A DNA stretch of 57,576 nt, taken from assembly GCA_012396115.1 (NCBI GenBank), contig JAAXOU010000001.1:1-57576 (forward strand), given 5' to 3'. The DNA is from Streptomyces somaliensis DSM 40738 (GTDB lineage Bacteria; Actinomycetota; Actinomycetes; Streptomycetales; Streptomycetaceae). The position numbers and the translations under genes were made by a program. This document shows positions 34,044-44,476 of this stretch, piece by piece (the stretch's first letter is position 1; each line of letters starts with the position of its first letter). The notes below the pieces were generated by a model that was not told the origin of the DNA, ran no database searches, and saw only the letters and a list, made by a program, of their open reading frames with translations.

Positions 34044-34073
34044 GGGCCGCCCCGCCTCACCGCGGGGCGGCCC
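34044..34073. terminator. Terminator between SPFH gene and crp
   Basis: GGGCCGCCCCGC and GCGGGGCGGCCC form a perfect 12-bp stem with a six-base loop, between convergent genes. Confidence 0.85.
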
Positions 34074-34106
34074 TCCGGCGCGTACGGGCGCGTGGGCGCC
34101 GCGCGG

Positions 34107-34781
34107 CTAGCGCGAGCGCTTCGCCAGGCGCTCCACGTCCAGCAGGATCACGGCGCGCGCCTCCAGGCGCAGCCAGCCGCGGCCCGCGAAGTCGGCCAGC
34201 GCCTTGTTGACGGTCTCGCGCGAGGCGCCGACGAGCTGGGCCAGCTCCTCCTGGGTGAGGTCGTGCACCACGTGGATGCCCTCCTCCGACTGCACGCCGA
34301 AGCGGCGCGACAGGTCGAGGAGCGCCCGGGCGACACGGCCCGGCACGTCGGAGAAGACCAGGTCGGACATCTGGTCGTTGGTCTTGCGCAGGCGGCGGGC
34401 GACGGCGCGCAGCAGTGCCGAGGCCACCTCGGGGCGGGCGTTCAGCCAGGGCTGGAGGTCGCCGTGGCCCAGGCCGAGCAGCTTCACCTCGGTCAGGGCG
34501 GTCGCCGTGGCCGTACGCGGGCCCGGGTCGAACAGGGACAGCTCGCCGATCAGCTCGCCCGGGCCGAGGACGGCGAGCATGTTCTCGCGGCCGTCGGGGG
34601 ACGTGCGGTGGAGCTTGACCTTGCCTTCGGTGACCACGTAGAGCCGGTCACCCGGGTCGCCTTCGTGGAAGAGCGCGTCGCCACGGGCGAGCGTCACCTC
34701 ACTCATCGAGGCGCGGAGCTCCGCGGCCTGCTCGTCATCGAGCGCCGCGAAGAGCGGGGCGCGCCGCAGAACGTCGTCCAC
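34107..34781 (-). CDS. crp: Crp, cAMP receptor protein-type regulator
   Basis: A 224-residue CRP/FNR regulator, the same length as S. coelicolor Crp. The cyclic-nucleotide-binding domain (about 10-120) has LGPGELIGELSLFDPGPRTA, close to the cAMP pocket consensus. The HTH (about 170-195) has TQEELAQLVGASRETVNKAL. In Streptomyces Crp acts in germination and secondary metabolism. GTG 34781 is preceded by GGAG. It is divergent from nth, with about 250 bases between them that hold both promoters. Confidence 0.96.
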   Translation of the reverse strand: MDDVLRRAPLFAALDDEQAAELRASMSEVTLARGDALFHEGDPGDRLYVVTEGKVKLHRTSPDGRENMLAVLGPGELIGELSLFDPGPRTATATALTEVKLLGLGHGDLQPWLNARPEVASALLRAVARRLRKTNDQMSDLVFSDVPGRVARALLDLSRRFGVQSEEGIHVVHDLTQEELAQLVGASRETVNKALADFAGRGWLRLEARAVILLDVERLAKRSR

Positions 34782-35015
34782 GAGTTCTCTCCTATGTCGA
34801 CCTGCTCAGGGGCATCGGTCCCCATGATGCCGGACCGTGCGGTGCTCTTCCGGGGAACGCTGCGCGACGCGGACCCGCGGGGGACCGGCCCCCGCAGGCT
34901 GATCGCCGTGCGATCGATCACGACAAGTTTGGCGCACCGGCACGCCCGTCCGCACGGCAGGGGCCCGATCGGGTCCACATCACCCGTGTCCAGGGCGGAT
35001 GTCGGCTGGTGACCT

Positions 35016-35021
35016 TAGGCT
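35016..35021 (+). promoter_or_regulatory. -10 element TAGGCT of a probable leaderless nth transcript
   Basis: TAGGCT ends six bases before the GTG at 35028. This spacing places the transcript start at or beside the start codon, a common Streptomyces leaderless layout. No clear -35 box was seen. Confidence 0.5.
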
Positions 35022-35027
35022 GGCCGG

Positions 35028-36002
35028 GTGTCCAATGCGCCGGTGAGTGAGCGGGCCGAGGGAGCCGGGAGAATGTCGGGGGAGCAGGATTCAGCCATGG
35101 GCGAACAAGCCGCGGAGCCGACCGGGAAGGCCGGGCGGAAACGCCCGCGGGGGACGCCGGAGGGGCCGGGCGCGGGCGAGGAGCGGGGGAGGGCCGGGGG
35201 GCCGGGCGCGCCGGAGTCCCGCCTGGCCCTGGTCCGCCGGGCGCGGCGGATCAACCGCGAGCTGGCCGAGGTGTACCCCTACGCCCATCCGGAGCTGGAC
35301 TTCCGCAACCCGTTCGAACTGCTCGTGGCGACCGTCCTGTCCGCCCAGACGACGGACCTGAGGGTGAACCGGACGACGCCGGCGCTCTTCGCGAAGTACC
35401 CCGCCCCCGAGGACATGGCGGCGGCCGTCCCGGAGGAGCTGGAGCAGGTCATCCGGCCGACCGGTTTCTTCCGGGCCAAGGCCAGGTCCCTGATCGGCCT
35501 CTCCGCGGCCCTGCGCGACCGGTTCGGGGGCGAGGTCCCCGGCCGCCTGGAGGACCTGGTCACCCTCCCCGGGGTCGGCCGCAAGACGGCGAACGTCGTG
35601 CTGGGCAACGCCTTCGGGGTCCCCGGCATCACCGTCGACACCCACTTCGGGCGGCTGGTCCGCCGCTGGCGGTGGACGGCGGAGGAGGACCCGGAGAAGG
35701 TCGAGGCGGTGGTCTGCTCCCTCTTCCCGAAGTCCGAGTGGACGATGCTCTCGCACCGGGTGATCTTCCACGGCCGCCGCATCTGCCACGCCCGCCGGCC
35801 CGCCTGCGGCGCCTGCCCGATCGCGCCGCTCTGCCCCGCGTACGGGGAGGGCGAGACGGACCCGGAGAAGGCGCGGAAGCTGCTGAAGTACGAGATGGGC
35901 GGGTATCCGGGCCAGCGCCTGGCCCCGCCGCCGGACTACCCGGGCCGCCCGGCCGCCCCCTCGCCCGCGGACGGCGCGGACGCGGCCGGGGACCGGGCCT
36001 GA
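35028..36002 (+). CDS. nth: Endonuclease III
   Basis: A DNA glycosylase/AP lyase that removes oxidised pyrimidines. The helix-hairpin-helix is [14 protein letters not shown] with the catalytic Lys, followed by [12 protein letters not shown] with the catalytic Asp. The [4Fe-4S] loop is [17 protein letters not shown]. About 60 disordered residues precede the fold and a Pro/Ala tail follows it. The start is ambiguous: GTG 35028 fits a leaderless transcript; ATG 35073 or 35097 would shorten the disordered part only. The order crp-nth is conserved (Rv3676-Rv3674c). Confidence 0.95.
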   Translation: MSNAPVSERAEGAGRMSGEQDSAMGEQAAEPTGKAGRKRPRGTPEGPGAGEERGRAGGPGAPESRLALVRRARRINRELAEVYPYAHPELDFRNPFELLVATVLSAQTTDLRVNRTTPALFAKYPAPEDMAAAVPEELEQVIRPTGFFRAKARSLIGLSAALRDRFGGEVPGRLEDLVTLPGVGRKTANVVLGNAFGVPGITVDTHFGRLVRRWRWTAEEDPEKVEAVVCSLFPKSEWTMLSHRVIFHGRRICHARRPACGACPIAPLCPAYGEGETDPEKARKLLKYEMGGYPGQRLAPPPDYPGRPAAPSPADGADAAGDRA

Positions 36003-36053
36003 GGGGCGGAACGATCGAGTGGCCGGAAGGCGTTGGGTGATCCGGGGGTGCCT

Positions 36054-36761
36054 GTGACACGTACGAGGGAAGACGCCGGCGGCGCCGGGGGGCTGCCGAC
36101 CGTGGACGTCAGCGCCGAAGGGCTGCCCGCCTGGCTGGAGCCCGTGGCCGAGGCGGCGCACACGGTCGCGCCCGAGCAGCTCAGCCGGTTCCTGCCGCCG
36201 CCGGAGGGGGGCCGCCAGGCCGCCGTGCTGATCCTCTTCGGCGAGGGGGAGCGCGGCCCCGAGCTGCTGCTGATGGAGCGCGCCGGGACCCTCCGCTCGC
36301 ACGCCGGGCAGCCGTCCTTCCCCGGCGGCTCCCTCGACCCCGAGGACGGCGACCCGGCCGCGCTCGGCCCGCTGCGCGCCGCGCTGCGCGAGGCGCGGGA
36401 GGAGACCGGTCTCGACCCGGCGGGCGTCCAGGTCTTCGCCGCCCTGCCGCGCCTCTACATCCCGGTGAGCGCCTTCGTCGTCACGCCCGTGCTCGGCTGG
36501 TGGAGGGAGCCGAGCCCGGTCGGCGCGGTGGACCCGGCCGAGACCGCGCGGGTCTTCACGGTCCCCGTGGCGGACCTGGCGAACCCCGCCCACCGCTCCA
36601 TGGCCGTCCACCCCAGCGGTTACGAGGGCCCGGCGTTCCTGGTGGAGTCCACCCTCGTGTGGGGGTTCACCGCGGGACTGATCGACCGGATCCTGCACTT
36701 CGCCGGGTGGGAGGAGCCGTGGGACCGGGGGAGGCGCGTCCCGCTCGACCGGCGCGCATGA
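36054..36761 (+). CDS. Nudix hydrolase, CoA pyrophosphatase type
   Basis: About 235 residues. The Nudix box region reads SFPGGSLDPEDGD (about 89) then LREAREETGLDP, and RSHAGQPSFPGG before it is the signature of the CoA/8-oxo-dGTP group (NUDT7/8-like). LYIPVSAFVVTPVLGW follows, as in that group. It probably cleaves CoA or derivatives at the diphosphate. Start uncertain: GTG 36054 or 36048, or the TTG at 36033. It precedes marP, as in Rv3672c-Rv3671c. Confidence 0.9.
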   Translation: MTRTREDAGGAGGLPTVDVSAEGLPAWLEPVAEAAHTVAPEQLSRFLPPPEGGRQAAVLILFGEGERGPELLLMERAGTLRSHAGQPSFPGGSLDPEDGDPAALGPLRAALREAREETGLDPAGVQVFAALPRLYIPVSAFVVTPVLGWWREPSPVGAVDPAETARVFTVPVADLANPAHRSMAVHPSGYEGPAFLVESTLVWGFTAGLIDRILHFAGWEEPWDRGRRVPLDRRA

Positions 36762-36822
36762 CAGGCTGGCTTCTGGGCTCCGCGGCCGTACGGGGCCGAC
36801 CGGAGACGAATCTGCGAGGCTG

Positions 36823-38025
36823 ATGACGGTGAACGTGCTGGACGTCGTGCTGCTGGTCGCCGCCGTGTGGTTCGCGATCGTCGGGTACCGACAGGGATTC
36901 GTGGTCGGCGTCCTGTCGGTGGTCGGCTTCCTCGGCGGCGGGCTCGCCGCCCTGTACCTGCTGCCGCTCGTGTGGAGACCGCTCACGGGGGACGCCGGGG
37001 TCTCCACGACGGCGGCCATCGTGGCCGTCGCCGTCGTCCTGGTCCTCGCGTCCGTCGGCCAGACCCTCACCACCCACCTGGGCAACCGGCTCCGCCGCCA
37101 CATCACCTGGTCGCCCGCCCGCGCCCTGGACGCCACGGGCGGCGCGCTGATCAACGTGGTGGCGATGCTCCTCGTCGCCTGGCTCATCGGCACGTTCCTC
37201 GCCCAGACGGCCCTGCCGCTCGGCAAGAAGGCCCGCGAGTCCCGGGTGTTCCTGGGCGTGTCGCGGGTGATGCCCGACCAGGCGCCCAAGCTGTTCGACG
37301 ACTTCCGGTCGGTCCTCGCGGACAACGGCCTGCCCCAGGTCTTCAGCCCGTTCGCCAACGAGCCGATCCAGGAGGTCCGCCCGCCCGACCCGGCGCTCGC
37401 CGGCAGCCCGGTCGCCGCGCGCGCCCAGCGGTCCATCGTGAAGGTCGTCGGCACCGCCGGCGGCTGCGGCAAGGTCATGGAGGGCACCGGCTTCGTCTTC
37501 GGCGAGCGCCGCGTCATGACCAACGCCCATGTGGTGGGCGGCGTCGACGAGCCGACCGTCCAGATAGGCGGTCAGGGCAGGCTGTACGACGCGACGGTCG
37601 TCCTGTACGACTGGCAGCGCGACATCGCCGTGCTCGACGTGCCGGACCTGGAGGCCAGGCCGCTGCGGTTCGCCGAGACCGACGCGCGCAGCGGCGACAG
37701 CGCCATCGTCGCGGGCTTCCCCGAGAACGGCGCGTACGACGTGCGCTCGGCGCGCGTCCGGGACCGCATCGACGCCGAGGGCCCCGACATCTACCACCGC
37801 GGCGAGGTCCGCCGCGACATGTACTCGCTCTACGCGACGATCCGCCCGGGCAACTCCGGCGGGCCGCTCCTCACCGCGGACGGCGAGGTGTACGGCGTGA
37901 TCTTCGCGCGGTCCCTGGACGACGCCAGCACGGGGTACGCGCTGACGGTCGACGAGATCCGCGAGGACATCGCACTGGGCCTGAGCTCGGGTCAGGAGGT
38001 CGACAGCCAGGGCTGCGCCCTGTGA
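36823..38025 (+). CDS. marP: MarP-type membrane serine protease
   Basis: A 400-residue protein. Four membrane helices (about 5-130, CvpA-like, NVLDVVLLVAAVWFAIVGYR) anchor an outer chymotrypsin-like domain. The triad is visible: His in RVMTNAHVVGG (about 232), Asp in WQRDIAVLDV (about 268), Ser in IRPGNSGGPLL (about 343). Two cysteines may be a redox switch (GGCGKVMEG, SQGCAL at the end). The M. tuberculosis homologue protects against acid and processes a peptidoglycan hydrolase. ATG 36823 fits. Confidence 0.93.
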   Translation: MTVNVLDVVLLVAAVWFAIVGYRQGFVVGVLSVVGFLGGGLAALYLLPLVWRPLTGDAGVSTTAAIVAVAVVLVLASVGQTLTTHLGNRLRRHITWSPARALDATGGALINVVAMLLVAWLIGTFLAQTALPLGKKARESRVFLGVSRVMPDQAPKLFDDFRSVLADNGLPQVFSPFANEPIQEVRPPDPALAGSPVAARAQRSIVKVVGTAGGCGKVMEGTGFVFGERRVMTNAHVVGGVDEPTVQIGGQGRLYDATVVLYDWQRDIAVLDVPDLEARPLRFAETDARSGDSAIVAGFPENGAYDVRSARVRDRIDAEGPDIYHRGEVRRDMYSLYATIRPGNSGGPLLTADGEVYGVIFARSLDDASTGYALTVDEIREDIALGLSSGQEVDSQGCAL

Positions 38026-38035
38026 CGGTCCGGCC

Positions 38036-38066
38036 GGGGGCCCGCGCCCGGCGGGAGCGGGCCCCC
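38036..38066 (+). terminator. Terminator after marP
   Basis: GGGGGCCCGC and GCGGGCCCCC pair perfectly over 10 bp with an 11-base loop, starting ten bases past the stop. Confidence 0.75.
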
Positions 38067-38136
38067 GGGCCCGGTCGCCCGGGGACGGAGCCGACGTCCG
38101 TCCGCGACGCGGCCCGGCGGGCCGGGCGCCGCGCGG

Positions 38137-38316
38137 TCAGTCGCGCTGGTGCCGCAGGCGTGCGGAGACCCACCGGACCCGGCGGCGCAGGATGCGCGGG
38201 ATTCCGAGGCGCGCCTCCAGCTGCGGGTCGCGCGGGCCGCCGCTCCTCTCGGGAGGGGGCACCGCGGCCGAGCGGTGGTCGCGCGTGGCGTCAACATGGT
38301 CGTACGTCCAGCCCAT
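38137..38316 (-). CDS. Small basic protein of unknown function
   Basis: A 59-residue frame starting MGWTYDHVDATRDH, then a Pro/Arg region and a basic helix RLGIPRILRRRVRWVSARL. The ribosome site is weak. The order Tyr-Asp-rich head and Arg-rich tail looks like a real small protein rather than random GC-rich text. It lies downstream of the epoxide-hydrolase gene on the same strand. I do not recognise a family. Confidence 0.5.
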   Translation of the reverse strand: MGWTYDHVDATRDHRSAAVPPPERSGGPRDPQLEARLGIPRILRRRVRWVSARLRHQRD

Positions 38317-38460
38317 ACCCGGACGTGTGCCCGGGGTCCGGGGTCGGTAACCGCCCGGGGGACGGCCAATCGGCCCGTGCGCCGGGCGGGTGCCCGGTCG
38401 CGGCGCGGAGGCCCGGGACCGGGCGCGTGCCCCGGCGGCCCGGATCCGGCCGGGCGGGCC

Positions 38461-39399
38461 TCAGCGGTCCGGCTCGGGGTCCTTCAGCCAGTTGACGAGT
38501 TCCGCCGAGAAGGCCAGCGGGTCCTCCTCGTGCGGGTAGTGGCCCAGCCCGTCGAACAGCCGCCAGCGGTACGGCGCTTCGACGTACTGGCCGGAGCCCG
38601 CCGCGCTGCGCGTGCGCATCACCGGGTCGGCGGAGCCGTGCAGGTGGAGCGTCGGCACCCGGACGGGCCGCTTCATGCGCCGGTTGAACTGGATGCCGTC
38701 CGGGCGGGCCAGTGAACGCACCATCCACCGGTACGGCTCGATCGAGCAGTGCGCCGTCGACGGGATCGCCATCGCCCGCCGGTACACGCCGAGGGCCTCC
38801 TCGTCCGGTTCGCGCACGCCGGACCAGTCCCGGATCAGCCGCCCCACGAGCGCCGCGTCGTCCGCGACCAGCCGCCGCTCGGGCAGCCACGGCCGCTGGA
38901 AGCCCCACACGTACGAACCGGCGCGGGTCTGCGCGAAGTCGGAGAGCATCGCCGAGCGCCACCGCCTCGGGTGCGGCATCGACGAGACGGCCAGGCGCCG
39001 CACCAGCTTGGGCCGCATCACCGCGGCCGTCCACGCCAGGTACCCGCCCAGGTCGTGGCCGACCAGCGCCGCGTCCGGTTCCCCCAGGGACCGTACGACC
39101 CCCGTGATGTCGAGCGCCAGGTTGGCCGGGTCGTAGCCGCGCGGCGTGCGGTCGCTGCCGCCCACGCCGCGCAGGTCCATCGCCACGGCCCGGAACCCGG
39201 CGTCGGCGAGCGCGGGCAACTGGTGCCGCCACGTCCACCAGAACTGCGGGAAACCGTGCAGCAGCAGGACGAGGGGCCCGTCGCCCATCTCCGCGATGTG
39301 GAAGCGCGCCCCGTTGGCGGCCACGTCGCGGTGCGTCCACGGGCCGTCGATCCGGACGGGGCCGCCGGAGGCGCCGGTACTGCTCTCAGGGACGGTCAT
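38461..39399 (-). CDS. Alpha/beta hydrolase, epoxide-hydrolase-like
   Basis: A 312-residue hydrolase. The oxyanion motif is LLLHGFPQFWWTW (about 48), the nucleophile elbow is LVGHDLGGYLAW with Asp (about 116), and the acid and base lie in LHGSADPVMR and DGLGHYPHEEDP near the end. An Asp nucleophile and HGFPxFW mark the epoxide hydrolase/dehalogenase group; its syntenic mycobacterial counterpart is EphE (Rv3670). The start overlaps the previous stop (ATGA), so it is coupled to the holin-like gene upstream. Confidence 0.9.
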   Translation of the reverse strand: MTVPESSTGASGGPVRIDGPWTHRDVAANGARFHIAEMGDGPLVLLLHGFPQFWWTWRHQLPALADAGFRAVAMDLRGVGGSDRTPRGYDPANLALDITGVVRSLGEPDAALVGHDLGGYLAWTAAVMRPKLVRRLAVSSMPHPRRWRSAMLSDFAQTRAGSYVWGFQRPWLPERRLVADDAALVGRLIRDWSGVREPDEEALGVYRRAMAIPSTAHCSIEPYRWMVRSLARPDGIQFNRRMKRPVRVPTLHLHGSADPVMRTRSAAGSGQYVEAPYRWRLFDGLGHYPHEEDPLAFSAELVNWLKDPEPDR

Positions 39400-39890
39400 A
39401 CGGACGAGCGTGCCACACCCGCGGCTCCCTCCCGGACGGCGGAGGCGTCGGGTCGGGGGTGCGGCTTGGCCTTCTGCAGCAGTGCGGCGGTCCGCTTCAC
39501 GGACGCGGCGGTCTTCTGCGGGCCCTTGCCGCGCTTCGCCTTCTTCGCGAACACCGCGCCGATCAGGCCCAGGAGGCCCGCGACGACCACGTTCACGGCG
39601 AAGGACAGCAGGAAGCAGACCGACATGTGCCAGCCGGTCCAGGCCCGGAAGCCGTACGCGAGGGCGAAGCTCAGCATCGGCAGCGAGAAGAGCAGCACCA
39701 TGCCCGCCGCCGCGAAGCCCAGACCGCTGATGGCGCCGCGCCTGACGTCCTGCCGCAACTGGGCCTTGGCCAGGGCGATCTCGTCGTGCACCAGCGCCGA
39801 CATCTCGGCGGTCGCGGAGGCGACCAGCTGGCCGAGACCGTGCTCTGCGCCGTTCTCGGCGGTACCGGTCCTCCCGGCGGGGTCGCTCAT
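39396..39890 (-). CDS. Holin-superfamily (DUF1469-like) membrane protein
   Basis: A 164-residue protein. An amphipathic helix (LVASATAEMSALVHDEIALA) leads to two membrane helices (about 55-80, GFAAAGMVLLFSLPMLSFAL; about 90-115) and a basic Lys/Arg-rich tail. These proteins are annotated as phage holin family but are chromosomal and conserved in actinobacteria; no lysis role is implied (compare Rv3669). The start is placed at ATG 39890 with GGGAGCG upstream; ATG 39932, overlapping the nhaA stop as ATGA, is also possible. nhaA lies upstream and the hydrolase overlaps downstream, suggesting one operon. Confidence 0.85.
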   Translation of the reverse strand: MSDPAGRTGTAENGAEHGLGQLVASATAEMSALVHDEIALAKAQLRQDVRRGAISGLGFAAAGMVLLFSLPMLSFALAYGFRAWTGWHMSVCFLLSFAVNVVVAGLLGLIGAVFAKKAKRGKGPQKTAASVKRTAALLQKAKPHPRPDASAVREGAAGVARSSV

Positions 39891-39928
39891 CGTCTCGCTC
39901 CCTCTCTCCTCTGCGGTCTGACCCCCGA

Positions 39929-41527
39929 TCATGCCGGACCCTCGCCGTTCCCGCGCGCCGCCCCCGTCTCTTCGGCCCGGCGCCGGTGCTCCGCGGCCTT
40001 CCGCTCGTAGATCTCGGCGAGGCGGCGGTGGTGCTCGGGATCGTCCACCTCGTAGACGTCGGGGACGCCGCTCAGGTCCTCGTCGCGCTCCTCCGCCTCG
40101 ACCACCGCCCGGTGCGTGCGCACGCGCAGCCTCAGCAGGACGGCGGCCAGCAGCGCGGCGATCAGCGACCCGGTGAGGACGGCTGCCTTGACCTCGTCGG
40201 TCAACCTCGCATCACCCTCGAACGCCAGTTCCCCGATGAGCAGGGACACGGTGAAGCCGATGCCGGCGAGGGCGGCGACGGCGAACAGGTCGGCCCACGC
40301 CAGGTCCTCGTTGAGCCGGGCGCGGGTGAAGCGCGCGGTCAGCCAGGTGCCGCCGAAGATGCCGACCGTCTTGCCGAGCACCAGGCCGAGGACCACGCCC
40401 AGCGTCTCCGGCTGGGTGAACACGTCCCGCATCGCGCCCCCGGACACCGTCACGCCCGCCGAGAACAGCGCGAACACCGGCACGGCCAGGCCGGCGGACA
40501 GGGGGCGCACCTGATGCTCGATGCGCTCGCCGGGGGACCGCTCCTCGCCCTCGCGGCGGGTGCAGCGCAGCATCAGGCCCATCGCGACACCGGCGATCGT
40601 GGCGTGGACGCCGCTGTTGTACATCAGGCCCCAGACGGCCACGCCGAGCGGCACGTACACGTACCAGCCCCGGACGCCCCTGCGGAGCAGGAGCCAGAAG
40701 AGGAGCAGGCCGGCGGCGGCCCCGCCGAGTGCCGCGAAGTCCAGGTCGCCGGTGAAGAACACCGCGATGATCAGGATGGCGAAGAGGTCGTCGACGACGG
40801 CGAGCGTGAGGAGGAAGGCGCGGAGCGCGGAGGGCAGCGACGTGCCGATGACGGCCAGCACGGCGAGCGCGAAGGCGATGTCGGTGGCGGTGGGGACGGC
40901 CCAGCCGGCGAGGGAGCCGCCGCCGGCCGTGTTGACCGCCACGTAGACGAGGGCCGGGGCGATCATGCCGCAGAGCGCGGCGATCACGGGCAGCGCCGCG
41001 GCCCTGGGGTCGCGCAGCTCGCCGGCGACCAGCTCGCGCTTGAGCTCGATGCCGGCGACGAAGAAGAAGATCGCGAGGAGGCCGTCGGCCGCCCAGTGCC
41101 GGACGGAGAGGTCCAGCCCCAGCGCGGCCGGCCCGACGTGGAACTCACGGACCGTCTCGTAGACGTGGCTCAGCGGGGTGTTCGCGCAGACGAGGGCCGC
41201 GATGGCGGCGAGCAGCAGCAGGACGCCGCCGACGGTCTCGGTGCGCAGGGCGTCGAGGACGAAGGTCCGCTCGGGGAGCGACGGCCGGCCCAGGACCCTG
41301 CGCTCGGCGGCCGCCCGGGTGGTGCCGCCGGTAGCCGTGGTGCCGCGGGCGGTCCCGGCGGTTCCGGTGCCTCCGGTGCTCTTCGGCCTGCTGTCGGCGG
41401 CGGGGGTGCTGCCGGTGCCGTTGGTGCCGTTGGTGCCGTTGGTGTCGTTGGTGTCGTTGGTGTCGTTGGTGTCGGGCGTTTCGGGCGCGGCCACGGTGCG
41501 GAGACCTCCGGTGGTGTCGGTGGACAT
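39929..41527 (-). CDS. nhaA: Na+/H+ antiporter NhaA
   Basis: A 532-residue NhaA. The core (about 80-480) has the family's membrane helices: VCANTPLSHVYETVREFHVG, FFFVAGIELKRELVAGELRD and VPTATDIAFALAVLAVIGTS. The paired Asp residues of helix V (VVDDLFAILIIAVFF) bind Na+. An N-terminal 75-residue Thr/Asn/Gly-rich region is built from a 9-bp tandem repeat. The C-terminal 50 residues are charged. It probably exports Na+ for protons at alkaline pH. ATG 41527 is the furthest credible start; a later one just before the core is possible. Confidence 0.94.
   Translation of the reverse strand: MSTDTTGGLRTVAAPETPDTNDTNDTNDTNGTNGTNGTGSTPAADSRPKSTGGTGTAGTARGTTATGGTTRAAAERRVLGRPSLPERTFVLDALRTETVGGVLLLLAAIAALVCANTPLSHVYETVREFHVGPAALGLDLSVRHWAADGLLAIFFFVAGIELKRELVAGELRDPRAAALPVIAALCGMIAPALVYVAVNTAGGGSLAGWAVPTATDIAFALAVLAVIGTSLPSALRAFLLTLAVVDDLFAILIIAVFFTGDLDFAALGGAAAGLLLFWLLLRRGVRGWYVYVPLGVAVWGLMYNSGVHATIAGVAMGLMLRCTRREGEERSPGERIEHQVRPLSAGLAVPVFALFSAGVTVSGGAMRDVFTQPETLGVVLGLVLGKTVGIFGGTWLTARFTRARLNEDLAWADLFAVAALAGIGFTVSLLIGELAFEGDARLTDEVKAAVLTGSLIAALLAAVLLRLRVRTHRAVVEAEERDEDLSGVPDVYEVDDPEHHRRLAEIYERKAAEHRRRAEETGAARGNGEGPA
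41415..41477. repeat. 9-bp tandem repeat inside nhaA, seven copies
   Basis: GTGCCGTTG (three times), GTGTCGTTG (three times) and a final GTGTCGGGC run without gaps. On the coding strand they give alternating Thr-Asn-Gly and Thr-Asn-Asp triplets. Because the unit is nine bases, slippage changes length, not frame. Confidence 0.88.
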
Positions 41528-41814
41528 GGCGAGTCACATGCCGACCAGACTTCCCGGCGCCCCATTGGATCTTCATTGCTCTGTGGATGTGAGGCACACC
41601 TTACAGGCAGGACGCGGGGACTTATCCGACCATCGTCACCTTACGTGCGAGAAGGACACCCGGCACGGCGTGGCCGGGCGTCCCTCCCCGTGCTCCGGGG
41701 CCCGGGGTCCGCGGCCCGGGGCCCGCGGTTCAGTCCGGTCCGTCCGCGGCCCGGACCGGCTCGTCCGCGGTCCGGTCCGGTCTGTCCGCGGTCCGTCCGC
41801 GGGCCCGTCGTCCG

Positions 41815-43785
<1,971 letters not shown>

Positions 43786-44476
43786 GACATCTCCCATTCC
43801 CAGGGCGTCCGATGGGTCCCGGTGCCTAGCTCATCAGCCGGATGCCGGGGTGACAAGTGCTTCCCGAATGCTGGTTTAGACCTTTCTGGTGGGTGGGCGG
43901 ATGGATGGGCGGAAGGCGGTCGCGTCCGCCGGCACGTCTGAGCGCAACGCTCCTCCTTTCCGGTCCCGGACGGGCGGAGGAAGGGCCGTCGCCGGTCCCG
44001 CGCCCCCTTCTCCCCTGTCGTGCCCTCCCCCGCGCCCTCCGCGACGGCGCCGCCGTGCCGGGAGGCGCCGGCGCCGGACGGCACCCGCGCCTCCCGGCGG
44101 CCGGATGCGCGGTGCGTGGACCGAGCCGCCCCCCTCACTCCGTACGGCCGCCGGGCACCCGGCCGCCCACGGCGGTGGCGACCCCGGCGCGGGCCGCCCG
44201 CCGCCCGGTGGACCGCCCCTCGCCACCGGCACCCGCTCCGGCCGGGCCGCCTCCCATGACCACCGGGCTCCGGCACGGAGTCCGACACGAAGCTCGACGA
44301 ATGAATGGTAACTCAGAGTGACGATCAAGGTCATCCCTCGCGGGCGAACGGGCCAATGAGTCACCCGTCGAAGTGATTAGTCGTTCTATACGGCTCGTCA
44401 TACCGCTCTTCTCCGGTCTTCGGTGCGACGTTGACGGGGCTCCCGCAGGAAACCGGTGGAACGGAAGGGTGGGCCG
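43786..44476. other. Divergent acs-lipoprotein intergenic region
   Basis: About 690 bases. Most is GC-rich text without a supportable gene. An AT-richer patch at about 44295-44400 (around TGAATGGTAACTCAGAGTGA and GATTAGTCGTTCTATACG) probably holds the promoter of the lipoprotein gene. Confidence 0.5.

Noticed and set aside
39396-39890. Prophage, suggested by a holin-family protein
   Set aside because: No other phage gene nearby, and the gene lies in conserved actinobacterial order.
43857-44321. Open frames in the acs upstream gap on both strands
   Set aside because: Arg/Pro-rich text without start signals or family resemblance.
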